Of a stretch of DNA of 34,505 bases, positions 1-8,483 are shown in pieces. This DNA is from Pseudomonadota bacterium (GTDB lineage: Bacteria; Pseudomonadota; Gammaproteobacteria; Burkholderiales; Burkholderiaceae_C), in NCBI GenBank assembly GCA_030535425.1, contig JAUNHQ010000033.1, positions 1 to 34,505 of the forward strand, in the 5' to 3' direction. The translations under genes and the position numbers were made by a program. Numbering within the stretch: position 1 is the stretch's first letter; each line of letters begins with the position of its first letter. The notes beneath the pieces were generated by a model. That model was not told the DNA's origin. It was given only the letters and a program-made list of their open reading frames with translations, and searched no databases.

Positions 1-2574
1 CCCAGCGGCAAGCTGCACATGGGCCACGTGCGCAACTACACCATCAACGACATGCTGGCGCGCCAGCTGCGCATGAAGGGCTACAACGTGCTCATGCCCA
101 TGGGCTGGGACGCCTTTGGGCTGCCGGCGGAAAACGCTGCGCTGAAAAACGGTGTGCCGCCTGCGAAGTGGACGCGCGAAAACATTGCCTACATGAAGCA
201 GCAGATGCAGGCCATGGGCCTGGCCATCGACTGGAGCCGCGAAGTCGCCACCTGCGACGCCGACTACTACAAGTGGAACCAGTGGCTGTTTTTGAAGATG
301 CTGGAAAAAGGCATCGCCTACCGCAAGACCCAGATCGTCAACTGGGACCCGGTGGACCAGACCGTGCTGGCCAACGAGCAGGTGATCGACGGGCGTGGCT
401 GGCGCACCGGCGCGCTGGTGGAAAAGCGCGAAATCCCCGGCTACTACCTCAAGATCACCGACTACGCGCAAGAGCTGCTCGACCACGTGCAGATCGGCAA
501 CCCCAAAGCCACCTTGAGCGGCTGGCCCGACCGCGTGCGCCTGATGCAGGAAAACTGGATTGGCAAGAGCGAAGGCGTGCGCTTTGCCTTCACCCACGAC
601 ATCCGGGGCGAGGACGGCCAACTCATTCAAGACGGGCGCATGTACGTCTTTACCACGCGCGCCGACACCATCATGGGCGTCACCTTTTGCGCCGTGGCGC
701 CCGAGCACCCGTTGGCCGCGCACGCCGCTGCGGGCAACCCCGAACTGGCCGCCTTCATTGAAAAGTGTGCCCAGGGCGGCACCACCGAGGCCGAGCTGGC
801 CCTGAAAGAAAAAGAAGGCATGCCCACGGGCCTGAGCGTGACCCACCCCCTCACCGGCGAAGCCGTGCCCTTGTGGGTGGGCAACTACGTGCTCATGGGC
901 TATGGCGACGGTGCCGTGATGGGCGTGCCCGCACACGACGAGCGCGACTTTGCCTTTGCCAACAAATACGGCTTGCCCATCAAGCAAGTGGTGCACGTCG
1001 ATGGTGAAACCTACCACTTCACCCAGTGGCAGGACTGGTACGGCGACAAGCAGCGGGGTATCACGGTCAACTCTGGCAACTTCAGCGGCATGCCCTATGC
1101 CCAGGCCGTGGACGCTGTGGCCAAAGCCCTGCAAGACAAGGGCATGGGCGAAAAGCAAACCACCTGGCGCCTGCGCGACTGGGGCATCAGCCGCCAGCGC
1201 TACTGGGGCACCCCCATCCCCATCATCCACTGCGACAGCTGCGGCCCCGTGCCCGTGCCCGAGGCCGACCTGCCCGTGCGCCTGCCCGAAGACCTGGTGC
1301 CCGACGGCAGCGGCAACCCCCTGGCCAAGTGCGAGGCATTCCTCAACGTGCCCTGCCCCTGCTGCGGCAAACCCGCCCGGCGCGAAACCGACACCATGGA
1401 CACCTTCGTGGACAGCTCCTGGTACTTCATGCGCTATTGCGACGCCCGCGACAGCCAGCACATGGTGGCCCAGGGCGCGCGGCACTGGATGCCGATGGAC
1501 CAGTACATCGGCGGCATCGAGCACGCCATCTTGCACCTGCTGTACGCGCGCTTTTGGACCAAGGTCATGCGCGATCTGGGCCTGGTGCAGATTGACGAGC
1601 CCTTCACCCGCCTGCTCACGCAAGGCATGGTGCTCAACCACATCTACAGCCGCCGCACCGCCAAGGGTGGCAAGGACTACTTCTGGCCCGCCGACATCGA
1701 CCCCGTGCTCGACGCCGACGGCAAGCAAGTGGGCGCCAAGCTCAACAAGGCCGTGCCCAGCGCCGACGGCGAGCTGCCCGCCGGCACCCCCATCGACTAC
1801 GAGGGCGTGGGCACCATGTCCAAGTCCAAGAACAACGGGGTGGATCCGCAGCAGCTGATCGAGCAGTACGGCGCCGACACCGCGCGCCTGTACACCATGT
1901 TCACCGCCCCGCCCGAAGCCACGCTGGAATGGAACGACGCCGCCGTGGAAGGCAGCTGGCGCTTTTTGCGCCGGGTGTGGAATTTCCAGACCAAGCTGGA
2001 TGCTATTGAAAACGTAGCTGCTAGCGCGCTTCTGGCAAGCGCAAAAGCCGAAAACAGTCCTGCCTTTGGCAAGGCTGCCAAGGCCTTGCGCTTTGAAATC
2101 CACAGCGTGCTGCAACAGGTGGACTACGACTACCAGCGCCTGCAATACAACACCGTGGTGTCTGGCGCCATGAAGATGCTCAACGCGCTTGAGGCCTTCA
2201 AGGGCGATGGCTCGGCCGGCGACAACGCCGCACTGGCCGAAGGTTTTTCCATTTTGCTGCGCGTGCTCTACCCCGTCACGCCGCACATCACCCACGCGTT
2301 GTGGCAGCAGCAGGGCTTTGCCAGCGCGCAGGGCGACTTGCTGGACGCCCCCTGGCCCCAGCCCGACCCGGATGCGCTGGAAAAGGACGAGGTGGAGCTC
2401 ATGCTGCAAATCAACGGCAAGCTGCGCGGCAGCATTCACGTGCCCGCAGGCGCCAGCAAAGAGGCGATAGAAAAGGCTGCGCTGGCCAGCGAAGCGTTTG
2501 CCCAGCACGGTGGGGGCGCCCAGCCCAAGCGCGTCATCGTGGTGCCCGGGCGGCTGGTCAACGTGGTGGTCTAA
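1..2574 (+). CDS. leuS: Leucyl-tRNA synthetase, 5' end outside the window
   Basis: Class I aminoacyl-tRNA synthetase that charges tRNA-Leu in the cytoplasm. The frame is open from base 1, upstream of the first ATG at 19, so an estimated 40-55 N-terminal residues are missing. Visible in order: the HIGH-type motif PSGKLHMGH (1-27); the CP1 editing domain with TTRADT (652-669) and GVPAHDERD (about 922-948); a Cys-rich zinc-type stretch with CDSC and CPCC (about 1230-1370); the KMSKS loop as TMSKSK (1813-1830); and the anticodon-binding region. Between the RRVWNFQ helix and the AKALRFE helix there is an Ala-rich linker encoded by a dispersed repeat copy (2002-2057). The family normally has no such segment there. 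lptE follows after a short gap, the usual neighbour in this group. Identification is secure. Confidence 0.97.
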   Translation, partial: PSGKLHMGHVRNYTINDMLARQLRMKGYNVLMPMGWDAFGLPAENAALKNGVPPAKWTRENIAYMKQQMQAMGLAIDWSREVATCDADYYKWNQWLFLKMLEKGIAYRKTQIVNWDPVDQTVLANEQVIDGRGWRTGALVEKREIPGYYLKITDYAQELLDHVQIGNPKATLSGWPDRVRLMQENWIGKSEGVRFAFTHDIRGEDGQLIQDGRMYVFTTRADTIMGVTFCAVAPEHPLAAHAAAGNPELAAFIEKCAQGGTTEAELALKEKEGMPTGLSVTHPLTGEAVPLWVGNYVLMGYGDGAVMGVPAHDERDFAFANKYGLPIKQVVHVDGETYHFTQWQDWYGDKQRGITVNSGNFSGMPYAQAVDAVAKALQDKGMGEKQTTWRLRDWGISRQRYWGTPIPIIHCDSCGPVPVPEADLPVRLPEDLVPDGSGNPLAKCEAFLNVPCPCCGKPARRETDTMDTFVDSSWYFMRYCDARDSQHMVAQGARHWMPMDQYIGGIEHAILHLLYARFWTKVMRDLGLVQIDEPFTRLLTQGMVLNHIYSRRTAKGGKDYFWPADIDPVLDADGKQVGAKLNKAVPSADGELPAGTPIDYEGVGTMSKSKNNGVDPQQLIEQYGADTARLYTMFTAPPEATLEWNDAAVEGSWRFLRRVWNFQTKLDAIENVAASALLASAKAENSPAFGKAAKALRFEIHSVLQQVDYDYQRLQYNTVVSGAMKMLNALEAFKGDGSAGDNAALAEGFSILLRVLYPVTPHITHALWQQQGFASAQGDLLDAPWPQPDPDALEKDEVELMLQINGKLRGSIHVPAGASKEAIEKAALASEAFAQHGGGAQPKRVIVVPGRLVNVVV
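2002..2057 (+). repeat. Dispersed GCTATT repeat, copy inside leuS
   Basis: A copy of the degenerate repeat seen elsewhere in the window (6311, 8910, 9921, 13648, 15846, 18402, 18459, 27028, 28953). It opens GCTATTGAAAACGTAGCTGC and continues with AGCGC and GCGCAAAAGCC blocks. It adds in-frame residues (AIENVAAS and onward) to LeuS and introduces no stop codon. Family membership is by visual alignment. Confidence 0.65.
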
Positions 2575-2616
2575 ACCCGCTGCGGGCGGGCAATGCACAA
2601 CGAAGGGATATTGAAC

Positions 2617-3126
2617 ATGGTGAAACGGCGCAGCGCATTGGGCATGGGGGCCTTGGCGGGCCTGGTTCCGCTGCTGGCGGCCTGCGGTTTCAAGCTGCGT
2701 CAGGCGCCGGAATTTGCCTTCAAGACCCTGGTGCTGGTCATGCCCGCTTCGTCCCTGGGCACGGAGCTGCGCCGCCAGCTCGAAGGCACGGGCCACATCA
2801 CCGTGCTGGCACCTGGTGAGCCGGGGGCCGACAAGGCTGACGTGCAGCTGCACAGCGCGGGCGAGCGGCGCGAGCGCGCCGTGGTCAGCCTCACCACCTC
2901 GGGCGAAGTGCGTGAATTCCAGCTGCGCATCATTTTTGGCTTCAGCCTGCGCACGCAGGATGGGCGCGAGCTGTTGCCCGCGACCGAGATCACTCGCCAG
3001 ATGGACCAGAGCTACAGCGAATCGGCTGCCTTGTCCAAGGAGGCCGAAGCCCAGATGCTCTACCAGAGCATGCAAAGCGACATCGTGCAGCAGGTCATGC
3101 GGCAGTTGGCCACGGTAAAGATATGA
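2617..3126 (+). CDS. lptE: LPS-assembly lipoprotein LptE
   Basis: Outer-membrane lipoprotein that plugs the LptD barrel and helps place lipopolysaccharide in the outer leaflet. The protein has an N-terminal signal sequence (MVKRRSALGMGALAG) ending in a lipobox, LLAAC followed by GF, so the Cys should be lipidated. The body keeps the LptE pattern VVSLTTSGEVREFQLR, and the C-terminus ends in a helix with QQVMRQLATV. About 169 residues, normal for the family. I chose the ATG at 2617 because a good ribosome site (AAGGGA, about 2603-2608) lies 8-9 bases upstream; an ATG at 2593 would add eight residues before the signal peptide. It follows leuS by 42 bases. holA would normally come directly after, but a block of hairpin repeats separates them here. 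Confidence 0.9.
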   Translation: MVKRRSALGMGALAGLVPLLAACGFKLRQAPEFAFKTLVLVMPASSLGTELRRQLEGTGHITVLAPGEPGADKADVQLHSAGERRERAVVSLTTSGEVREFQLRIIFGFSLRTQDGRELLPATEITRQMDQSYSESAALSKEAEAQMLYQSMQSDIVQQVMRQLATVKI

Positions 3127-3215
3127 CCCCCCTGAGTCGCCTTCGGCGCCATCCCCCCCAAGGGGGGGCAACGCTGGTGGCCGGGGAAACCCCGGCCACG
3201 GCGTTCTGGCTTGGC
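3124..3215 (+). repeat. Palindromic intergenic repeat after lptE
   Basis: Starts at the lptE stop codon. It holds a 7-bp perfect palindrome of C and G runs (3153-3159 with 3162-3168, loop AA) and a 10-bp perfect hairpin, GTGGCCGGGG/CCCCGGCCAC (3177-3186 with 3190-3199, loop AAA). The second is extended by AACGC/GCGTT across a small bulge. I recognise this unit as common in Acidovorax-type genomes, from memory and not from a search. Confidence 0.7.
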
Positions 3216-3262
3216 TTGCTCCGCAGCCACTTGATGGGCCTGCTGCGCGGCCCTTGGCTTTG

Positions 3263-3300
3263 CTCCCTCTCCCTCTGGGAGAGGGCTGGGGTGAGGGCAC
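3263..3300 (+). repeat. CCCTCTCCC/GGGAGAGGG hairpin repeat
   Basis: A perfect 9-bp inverted repeat, CCCTCTCCC (3265-3273) and GGGAGAGGG (3277-3285), loop TCT, followed by CTGGGGTGAGGG. This is a REP-like unit scattered widely in proteobacteria. With the preceding repeat it fills the 298-base gap between lptE and holA, where I see no gene. Confidence 0.65.
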
Positions 3301-3424
3301 GCGGCGCGGGTAGGCGCTTGATGACTGAAATGGCCCCCGGCCTTTCGGCCTGTGATGAAGGCGCTGCGCGACTGATGAACCTTGTGCCGCGTTGCGCTTG
3401 CCAGCCCGCTGCTTCTGCCGCCTT

Positions 3425-4489
3425 ATGCAAGTGACCGCTTCGCAGTTGCCCAGCCACCTGCAAAAAAGCCTGCGCCCGCTCTACACCGTGCATGGCGACG
3501 AGGCGCTGCTGGTGCAAGAGGCCGCCGACGCCATTCGCACCGCTGCGCGCGCGGCTGGCCATGCCGAGCGCACGGTGCACACCGTGGCGGGCGCGCACTT
3601 CGACTGGGGCGAGGTGCTGGCCGCCGGTCAGTCCTTGAGCCTGTTTGCCGACAAGCAGATGCTGGAAATCCGCATCCCATCAGGCAAGCCGGGCAAGGAC
3701 GGCAGCGCCGCCTTGCAGCACATCGCTGACAGTGCCGCAGGCAACGACAGCACCCTGACCCTCATCGTGCTGCCCCGGCTGGACAAGGCCACGCGCAGCA
3801 GCGCCTGGTTCAGTGCGCTCGAAGGCGCCGGCGTGGCGGTACAGATCGACCCCGTGGAGCGCGCCGCCTTGCCGCAGTGGATTGTCCAGCGCCTGGCCGC
3901 GCAAGGCCAGCGCGTGCGCCCGGGCGAGGAAGGCCAGCATGCGCTGGCCTTTTTTGCCGACCGGGTGGAAGGCAACCTGCTGGCCGCGCACCAGGAAATC
4001 GCCAAGCTGGGCCTGCTGTACCCCGAAGGCGAACTCAGCCGCGAGCAGATCGAGGCCGCCGTGCTCAACGTGGCGCGCTACGACGTGTTCAAGCTGTCCG
4101 AAGCCGTGCTCAGCGGCCAGCGTGCGCGCGTGCAGCGCATGCTCGATGGCCTGCGCGCCGAAGGCGAAGCCGAGGTGCTGGTGCACTACACGCTGGCCGA
4201 AGACATTCGCGCCCTCAAGCGCGTGAAAGACGCCATGGCCCAGGGCCGGCCCCTGCCCATGGCGCTGCGCGAGCAGCGCGTGTGGGGCGTGCGCGAACGC
4301 TTGTTCGAGCGCGTGCTGCCGGGGCTGGGCCAAGGGCAGCTCAATGGTCTGCTGCATGCCGCGCATCTGGTGGACGGCATCGTCAAGGGTTTGCAGGCGC
4401 CCGGCTGGCCGCCAGCGCCCTGGGCCGCGCTGCACCGGCTGGCGCAAAGCCTGTGCGGCGCATGCGGGCAGGCGGCGGCCCGGCGCTGA
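3425..4489 (+). CDS. holA: DNA polymerase III delta subunit (clamp-loader wrench)
   Basis: Subunit of the DNA polymerase III clamp loader that opens the beta sliding clamp. The protein of about 354 residues begins with the HolA pattern LQKSLRPLYTVHGDEALLVQEAADAIR and has the three-domain length of the family (AAA+-like N-terminal region and a helical collar domain near the C-terminus, ending around LHRLAQSLCG). I chose the ATG at 3425 because the homology pattern begins at MQVTASQLPSHLQK; an upstream in-frame start at 3392 adds residues unlike the family. Its normal coupling to lptE has been broken by inserted repeats, so its expression may depend on read-through across the hairpins or on a promoter inside them. 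Confidence 0.93.
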   Translation: MQVTASQLPSHLQKSLRPLYTVHGDEALLVQEAADAIRTAARAAGHAERTVHTVAGAHFDWGEVLAAGQSLSLFADKQMLEIRIPSGKPGKDGSAALQHIADSAAGNDSTLTLIVLPRLDKATRSSAWFSALEGAGVAVQIDPVERAALPQWIVQRLAAQGQRVRPGEEGQHALAFFADRVEGNLLAAHQEIAKLGLLYPEGELSREQIEAAVLNVARYDVFKLSEAVLSGQRARVQRMLDGLRAEGEAEVLVHYTLAEDIRALKRVKDAMAQGRPLPMALREQRVWGVRERLFERVLPGLGQGQLNGLLHAAHLVDGIVKGLQAPGWPPAPWAALHRLAQSLCGACGQAAARR

Positions 4490-4501
4490 GTGCTGCCTCT
4501 T

Positions 4502-4507
4502 TACAAT
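4502..4507 (+). promoter_or_regulatory. Possible -10 element (TACAAT)
   Basis: A near-consensus TACAAT 21 bases before the start codon at 4529, in the short gap after holA. No convincing -35 box is visible, so this is a weak call. Confidence 0.3.
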
Positions 4508-4528
4508 GCGGGCACGGATTGCTTGGCC

Positions 4529-4744
4529 ATGTCTCCACTTGAACAGAAAACCGCCCGGCTCACGGTATTGATCGATCCCGCCAAGAAAAAGGCGTTTGAA
4601 TCGCTGTGTGCTGCCCAGGACGTGACCCCCTCACAGGTGGTGCGCAAGATGGTGCGCGACTACCTGCGCCAGCATGGCGTGCAGTGGACGCCGGGTGAGA
4701 TGGCGGACGATGGCATGGCTTCAGACACGCCACTGCCGCCCTGA
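4529..4744 (+). CDS. Small ribbon-helix-helix (CopG-like) protein
   Basis: A 71-residue protein with the pattern of a ribbon-helix-helix DNA-binding domain: a short beta strand (ARLTVLIDPAKKKAFE), a helix (AFESLCAAQ), a turn and a second helix (TPSQVVRKMVRDYLRQHG). The tail is acidic and Pro-rich. RHH proteins bind DNA as dimers, often as antitoxins or local repressors. No toxin-like gene is adjacent: holA lies upstream and a terminator downstream. The ATG at 4529 is chosen because the domain starts just after it; upstream in-frame codons add unrelated residues. The target is unknown. Confidence 0.75.
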   Translation: MSPLEQKTARLTVLIDPAKKKAFESLCAAQDVTPSQVVRKMVRDYLRQHGVQWTPGEMADDGMASDTPLPP

Positions 4745-4768
4745 TGCAGCGGCTCGATAGAGCACGAA

Positions 4769-4796
4769 AAAAAACCGCGCCAAGGCGCGGTTTTTT
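4769..4796. terminator. Bidirectional rho-independent terminator
   Basis: Stem CCGCGCC/GGCGCGG (4775-4781 with 4784-4790, loop AA) flanked by six A on the left and six T on the right. It can end transcription from the RHH gene (+) and from the roadblock gene (-). Confidence 0.9.
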
Positions 4797-4826
4797 GATG
4801 GTGGTCGATCAACGTTCGGGCGGGCA

Positions 4827-5186
4827 TCAGAAGTTCATTTCCTTGTCCACATCAGCCGTCTTGCGGCGGGCCATGGCCAGGTTGGAGCGCTGCTTGTCCA
4901 GCACGAAGTAGATAAACACGCCTTCCTTGCGGCTAGAGGGGCGCAGGATGTGGTACTGCTTGCCCAGGGTGATGAGGATGTCCTCGATCACGTCGCTCAG
5001 GCCCAGCGAGCGCATGGTTTTCATCTTGGCGCGCACCACTTCGGTATTGCCGGCAGCAGCCACTTCCAGATCCACGCCGGTGCCGATGGAGCCCAGCATC
5101 ATGCCGGAGGTGGAGTCCACCACGGCAGCGCACATGGCGCCATCCAGGGTCATGAGTTCGTCAAGGGTTTGTTTGATAGTGGCCAT
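4827..5186 (-). CDS. Roadblock/LC7-domain protein
   Basis: A 119-residue single-domain protein resembling the roadblock/LC7 (MglB-like) family: an N-terminal helix (IKQTLDELMTL) followed by strand segments AMCAAVVDSTSGMMLGS, a long helix around EVVRAKMKTMRSLGL, and the strands ILITLGKQYHILRP and GVFIYFVLDKQRSN. Such proteins dimerise and often act with small Ras-like GTPases of the MglA type, but no GTPase gene is in this window. The start at 5186 has an AAGGA ribosome site about 10 bases upstream. A much longer same-frame ORF running antisense through proA is a shadow. The gene is divergent from proA and ends at the shared terminator at 4769-4796. The family call is fairly firm; the cellular role is unknown. 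Confidence 0.8.
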   Translation of the reverse strand: MATIKQTLDELMTLDGAMCAAVVDSTSGMMLGSIGTGVDLEVAAAGNTEVVRAKMKTMRSLGLSDVIEDILITLGKQYHILRPSSRKEGVFIYFVLDKQRSNLAMARRKTADVDKEMNF

Positions 5187-5383
5187 GGTTTCAGTTCCTT
5201 TGAGATAACGGGTTGAAAAAAGGCGCCCACGCCTGTTGAAAACCTCATGCGTTGCGCTTGGCGGGCATGGTAGCTCGCCGCTTGGGTACTTCGCAATGGG
5301 ATTAAACACGCAGCGGCTTTTCCCGTGATGAATTCGAGGTTTGCTGCTGCAGTACCTGGCACGCCTGGGCAACGTCTTTGCGA

Positions 5384-5389
5384 GACAAT
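5384..5389 (+). promoter_or_regulatory. Possible -10 (GACAAT) for proA, leaderless layout
   Basis: GACAAT lies exactly 7 bases before the proA ATG, with no Shine-Dalgarno sequence between. The same arrangement occurs before the genes at 8484 and 11894. If it is a -10 box, transcription would begin at or next to the start codon. No good -35 is visible. Confidence 0.3.
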
Positions 5390-5396
5390 TCACGCC

Positions 5397-6719
5397 ATGA
5401 ACGCCATCTCTCTGGACGACACCATGAACCATCTGGGCGCCAGCGCCCGCACAGCCTCGCGCGTCATGGCCAGCGCCAGCGCCAGCGTGCGCAACCAGGC
5501 GCTGCGCGCGCTGGCACGCCTGCTGCGCGACAACACCCAGGCCCTGCAAGCGCCCAATCAGCAAGACCTGGAGCGCGCGCGCGCCGCCGGCCTGGCCGAG
5601 CCGATGGTGGATCGCCTCAAGCTCACCGCCGCCATCATCGAAACCGCCGCCCAGGGCTGCGAACAACTGGCCGCCATGCCCGACGTGATTGGCGAAATCA
5701 GTGGCCTGCGCCAGTTGCCCAGCGGCATCCGCGTGGGGCAGATGCGCGTGCCCATTGGCGTGTTCGGCATGATTTACGAAAGCCGCCCCAACGTCACCAT
5801 CGAAGCGGCCAGCCTGTCCATCAAAAGCGGCAACGCCTGCATTCTGCGCGGCGGCAGCGAAGCCATTGAATCCAACAAGGCCCTGGCCGCGCTGGTGCGC
5901 CAGGCCCTGCTGGAAGCCGGCCTGCCGCCCGAAGCCGTGCAACTGGTGCCCACCACCGACCGCGCTGCCGTGGGCCAGTTGATTGCCATGCCCGAGTACG
6001 TGGACGTCATCATCCCGCGCGGCGGCAAGGGGCTGATCGAGCGCATCAGTGCCGAGGCCAAGGTGCCCGTCATCAAGCACCTGGACGGCGTGTGCCACAC
6101 CTACGTGGACGATCCCTGCGATGTGGACATGGCCGTGAAAGTGGCCGACAACGCCAAGACGCAAAAGTACAGCCCCTGCAATGCCACCGAAACCCTGCTG
6201 GTGGCGCGCGGCGTGGCGGCAGACTTTTTGCCGCGCATCGGCGCCATTTACGCCGCCAAGTGCGTGGAAATGCGCGGCGACCCCGAGGCACTGGCCATTC
6301 TTGAGAAAAATCTGCCGTTTGCGCAGGATGGACAAGCGCAAGCAGCTATTGAATCAGAAGCAAAACTGCTGCCCGCGCAAGAGTCGGACTGGACGGCCGA
6401 ATACCTGGCGCCCATCATTGCCATCAAGGTAGTGGCTGGGCTGGACGAGGCCATTGCCCATATCAACCGCTACGGCAGCCACCACACCGACGCCATCCTC
6501 ACGCGCGACCACATGCACGCGCAGCGCTTTTTGCGCGAGGTGGATTCGGCCAGCGTCATGGTCAACGCCAGCACGCGCTTTGCCGACGGCTTTGAGTACG
6601 GCCTGGGCGCCGAAATCGGCATCAGCACCGACAAGTTCCACGCCCGCGGCCCGGTGGGGGTGGAGGGGCTGACGTCGCTGAAATGGGTGGTGCTGGGCGA
6701 AGGCCAGGTGCGCGGCTGA
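5397..6719 (+). CDS. proA: Gamma-glutamyl phosphate reductase
   Basis: Second enzyme of proline biosynthesis; reduces gamma-glutamyl phosphate to glutamate semialdehyde with NADPH. An aldehyde-dehydrogenase-fold protein of about 440 residues. Recognisable stretches are [14 protein letters not shown], the nucleotide-binding region [22 protein letters not shown], and the catalytic Cys in [11 protein letters not shown] (codon at 6177-6179, residue 261). The start at 5397 gives the expected N-terminus; 5424 is an alternative. After ILEKNLPF there is an extra segment of about 18-20 residues ([16 protein letters not shown]) encoded by a dispersed repeat in reverse orientation, just before the conserved [12 protein letters not shown]. 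The frame is kept, so the enzyme is probably functional. Confidence 0.95.
   Translation: MNAISLDDTMNHLGASARTASRVMASASASVRNQALRALARLLRDNTQALQAPNQQDLERARAAGLAEPMVDRLKLTAAIIETAAQGCEQLAAMPDVIGEISGLRQLPSGIRVGQMRVPIGVFGMIYESRPNVTIEAASLSIKSGNACILRGGSEAIESNKALAALVRQALLEAGLPPEAVQLVPTTDRAAVGQLIAMPEYVDVIIPRGGKGLIERISAEAKVPVIKHLDGVCHTYVDDPCDVDMAVKVADNAKTQKYSPCNATETLLVARGVAADFLPRIGAIYAAKCVEMRGDPEALAILEKNLPFAQDGQAQAAIESEAKLLPAQESDWTAEYLAPIIAIKVVAGLDEAIAHINRYGSHHTDAILTRDHMHAQRFLREVDSASVMVNASTRFADGFEYGLGAEIGISTDKFHARGPVGVEGLTSLKWVVLGEGQVRG
6311..6370 (-). repeat. Dispersed GCTATT repeat, copy inside proA
   Basis: Read on the minus strand it gives CAATAGCTGCTTGCGCTTGT followed by CCATCCTGCGC, the form I associate with the Comamonadaceae repeat and close to the leuS copy (shared TAGCTGCT-GCGC core). 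It is in frame within proA. Confidence 0.65.
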
Positions 6720-6760
6720 AAGGGCGCACACCGGGCGTCTGCCAGCCCGCGCCTGTGGCG

Positions 6761-6784
6761 AGGGGGCTTTTCAGGGGGCTTTTC
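6761..6784 (+). repeat. Perfect 12-bp tandem duplication
   Basis: AGGGGGCTTTTC occurs at 6761-6772 and again immediately at 6773-6784, in the 67-base gap between the convergent proA and pssA stop codons. No stable hairpin with a T-run is evident. Confidence 0.8.
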
Positions 6785-6786
6785 GG

Positions 6787-7422
6787 TCACAGTTTGGGAA
6801 TGCGGATGCGGCTGACCATCAGCGCGCCCGACAGCGCAAACAGCAGCACCAGCGGGTGCAGCGTAAAGCCCAGCACCCGCACGCTGCCGCCCCACAGCGC
6901 GGGGCCGATGGCGCCCTGCGCGGCGGCCAGCCACAGCAGCATCACCAGCGCCACGGACGTGGGAATGGGCGTGCCCTCGAAATACTTCACCTTGCCCGTG
7001 CCGCCTGACAGCGCATCAGCCGTCACGTTAAAACGCGCCAGGCGCGACACGCCGCACACCACGAAGGCGCCCAGCACCACGCGGTCCCACAGCCCCTGCA
7101 TGCCCACGCCGTAGGCGATGACGGCAGGCGCCACGCCAAAGGAGATGACATCGGCCAGCGAATCCAGCTCGCGCCCCAGCGGCGACGAGGCGTGCCGCCA
7201 GCGTGCCACGCGCCCGTCCAGCACATCGGCGGCCAGCGCCCCCAGCACCAGCGCGCAGGCATAGGACACATGCTTGACCTCGTGCGTCTGGATATACGAA
7301 ATCATGGAAAACAGCGCGCCCACGCCGCACACGGCATTGAGCAGGGTGAACCAGTCTGCCAGGTGAAAGGTGCGGATCATGGAAAACGGCTTGGGCCGGG
7401 GCGGTGCGGGCGGTGGGGACAT
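6787..7422 (-). CDS. pssA: CDP-diacylglycerol--serine O-phosphatidyltransferase
   Basis: Inner-membrane enzyme making phosphatidylserine from CDP-diacylglycerol and serine, the precursor of phosphatidylethanolamine. The CDP-alcohol phosphatidyltransferase signature is present as DGRVARWRHASSPLGRELDS followed by LAD, with all the usual Asp, Gly, Ala and Arg positions. Several hydrophobic segments span the protein (around FTLLNAVCGVGALFSM, YACALVLGALAADV, VALVMLLWLAAAQ, LVLLFALSGALMV). The protein has 211 residues. The start at 7422 is supported by GAAGGA about 5 bases upstream. It lies 19 bases downstream of gshB on the same strand, so the two are probably cotranscribed. Confidence 0.92.
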   Translation of the reverse strand: MSPPPAPPRPKPFSMIRTFHLADWFTLLNAVCGVGALFSMISYIQTHEVKHVSYACALVLGALAADVLDGRVARWRHASSPLGRELDSLADVISFGVAPAVIAYGVGMQGLWDRVVLGAFVVCGVSRLARFNVTADALSGGTGKVKYFEGTPIPTSVALVMLLWLAAAQGAIGPALWGGSVRVLGFTLHPLVLLFALSGALMVSRIRIPKL

Positions 7423-7441
7423 GCGAATCCTTCACAGGGTG

Positions 7442-8392
7442 TCAGCGGCGGGCGGCACGCTCGACAGCGTCGATGAACAGCACGGGCACGTCGCAGCCGG
7501 TTTGCTGGGTGATTTCCTGAAAGCCGGTGGGGCTGGTGACGTTGATCTCGGTCACTTGGGTGCCAATGATGTCCAGCCCGATCAGCAGCAGCCCGCGGGG
7601 GCTGAGCACCTGGCCAATGGCGCGGGCGGTGGCGCGGTCGGCCTCGCTCAGCGGCTGGGCCACGCCCTTGCCGCCAGCGGCCAGGTTGCCGCGCACTTCG
7701 CCGCCTTGCGGAATGCGCGCCAGGCAATAGGGCACGGGCTCGCCGTCGATGATGAGCACGCGCTTGTCGCCCTGGGCGATTTCGGGCAGAAACTTTTGCA
7801 CCATGAGCGTGGTGGCGCCGTGGTGGTTGAGCGTTTCGATGATGCTGCCCAGGTTCAGCCCGTCGGCCTTGACGCGGAAGATGCCCATGCCGCCCATGCC
7901 GTCCAGCGGCTTGCAGATGATGTCGCCATGCTCGGCGTGAAAGGCGCGCACGTCCTCGGCGCTGCGCGTGACCAGCGTGGGGCCGATGAACTGGGGAAAC
8001 TCCATCACCGCCAGCTTCTCGGGGTGTTCGCGCAAGGCGGCGGCGCGGTTGATGACGCAGGCGCCCTCGCGCTCGGCCTGGCTGAGCAGGTGCGTGGCGT
8101 AGATGTATTCGGCGTCAAACGGCGGGTCCTTGCGCATCAGTACGGCGTCAAAGCCGTGCAGGGGCGCGCTGCGCTGGCCTTCTTGGGCAAACCAGCCGGG
8201 GCCGTCGCTGCCGGTCAGGCGGATGTCGTGCACGGTGGCGGACACGGGCTGGCCGCGCTGCCAGCGCAGCTCGCGCGGCTCGCACGTGGCCACCGCGTGG
8301 CCGCGGCGCTGGGCCTCGCGCATCATGGAGAAAGTGGTGTCTTTGTAGATCTTGAAAGACGCCAGCGGATCGACGATGAAAAGCAGGTTCAT
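7442..8392 (-). CDS. gshB: Glutathione synthetase
   Basis: ATP-grasp ligase that joins gamma-glutamylcysteine and glycine to make glutathione. The protein of 316 residues matches the usual length. Typical stretches are the N-terminal MNLLFIVDPLASFKIYKDTT, FDAVLMRKDPPFDAEYIYAT, DIICKPLDGMGGMGIFRV (ATP-grasp loop) and the C-terminal GLDIIGTQVTEINVTSPTGF. pssA follows on the same strand. The upstream region to the divergent gene at 8484 is 91 bases. Confidence 0.95.
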   Translation of the reverse strand: MNLLFIVDPLASFKIYKDTTFSMMREAQRRGHAVATCEPRELRWQRGQPVSATVHDIRLTGSDGPGWFAQEGQRSAPLHGFDAVLMRKDPPFDAEYIYATHLLSQAEREGACVINRAAALREHPEKLAVMEFPQFIGPTLVTRSAEDVRAFHAEHGDIICKPLDGMGGMGIFRVKADGLNLGSIIETLNHHGATTLMVQKFLPEIAQGDKRVLIIDGEPVPYCLARIPQGGEVRGNLAAGGKGVAQPLSEADRATARAIGQVLSPRGLLLIGLDIIGTQVTEINVTSPTGFQEITQQTGCDVPVLFIDAVERAARR

Positions 8393-8470
8393 AGAAGGCG
8401 CATTCTTTCACGTCTGCCGCGCATGAAGTCTGTGCTCGCCCTGGCCGACCTGGCGCGGGGAGGCTGCGGC

Positions 8471-8476
8471 GACAAT
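8471..8476 (+). promoter_or_regulatory. Possible -10 (GACAAT), leaderless layout
   Basis: GACAAT sits 7 bases before the ATG at 8484, the same spacing as before proA. No Shine-Dalgarno sequence lies between. Confidence 0.25.
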
Positions 8477-8483
8477 GGGCGCC

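Noticed and set aside
3123-3434. A 103-codon plus-strand frame between lptE and holA
   Set aside because: It consists of hairpin repeats read as protein and has no family resemblance.
4827-6341. A 504-codon minus-strand frame joining the roadblock gene with an antisense reading of proA
   Set aside because: Only the last 119 codons look like a protein family and a proper ribosome site precedes 5186; the rest is a His/Gly/Gln-rich shadow of proA.
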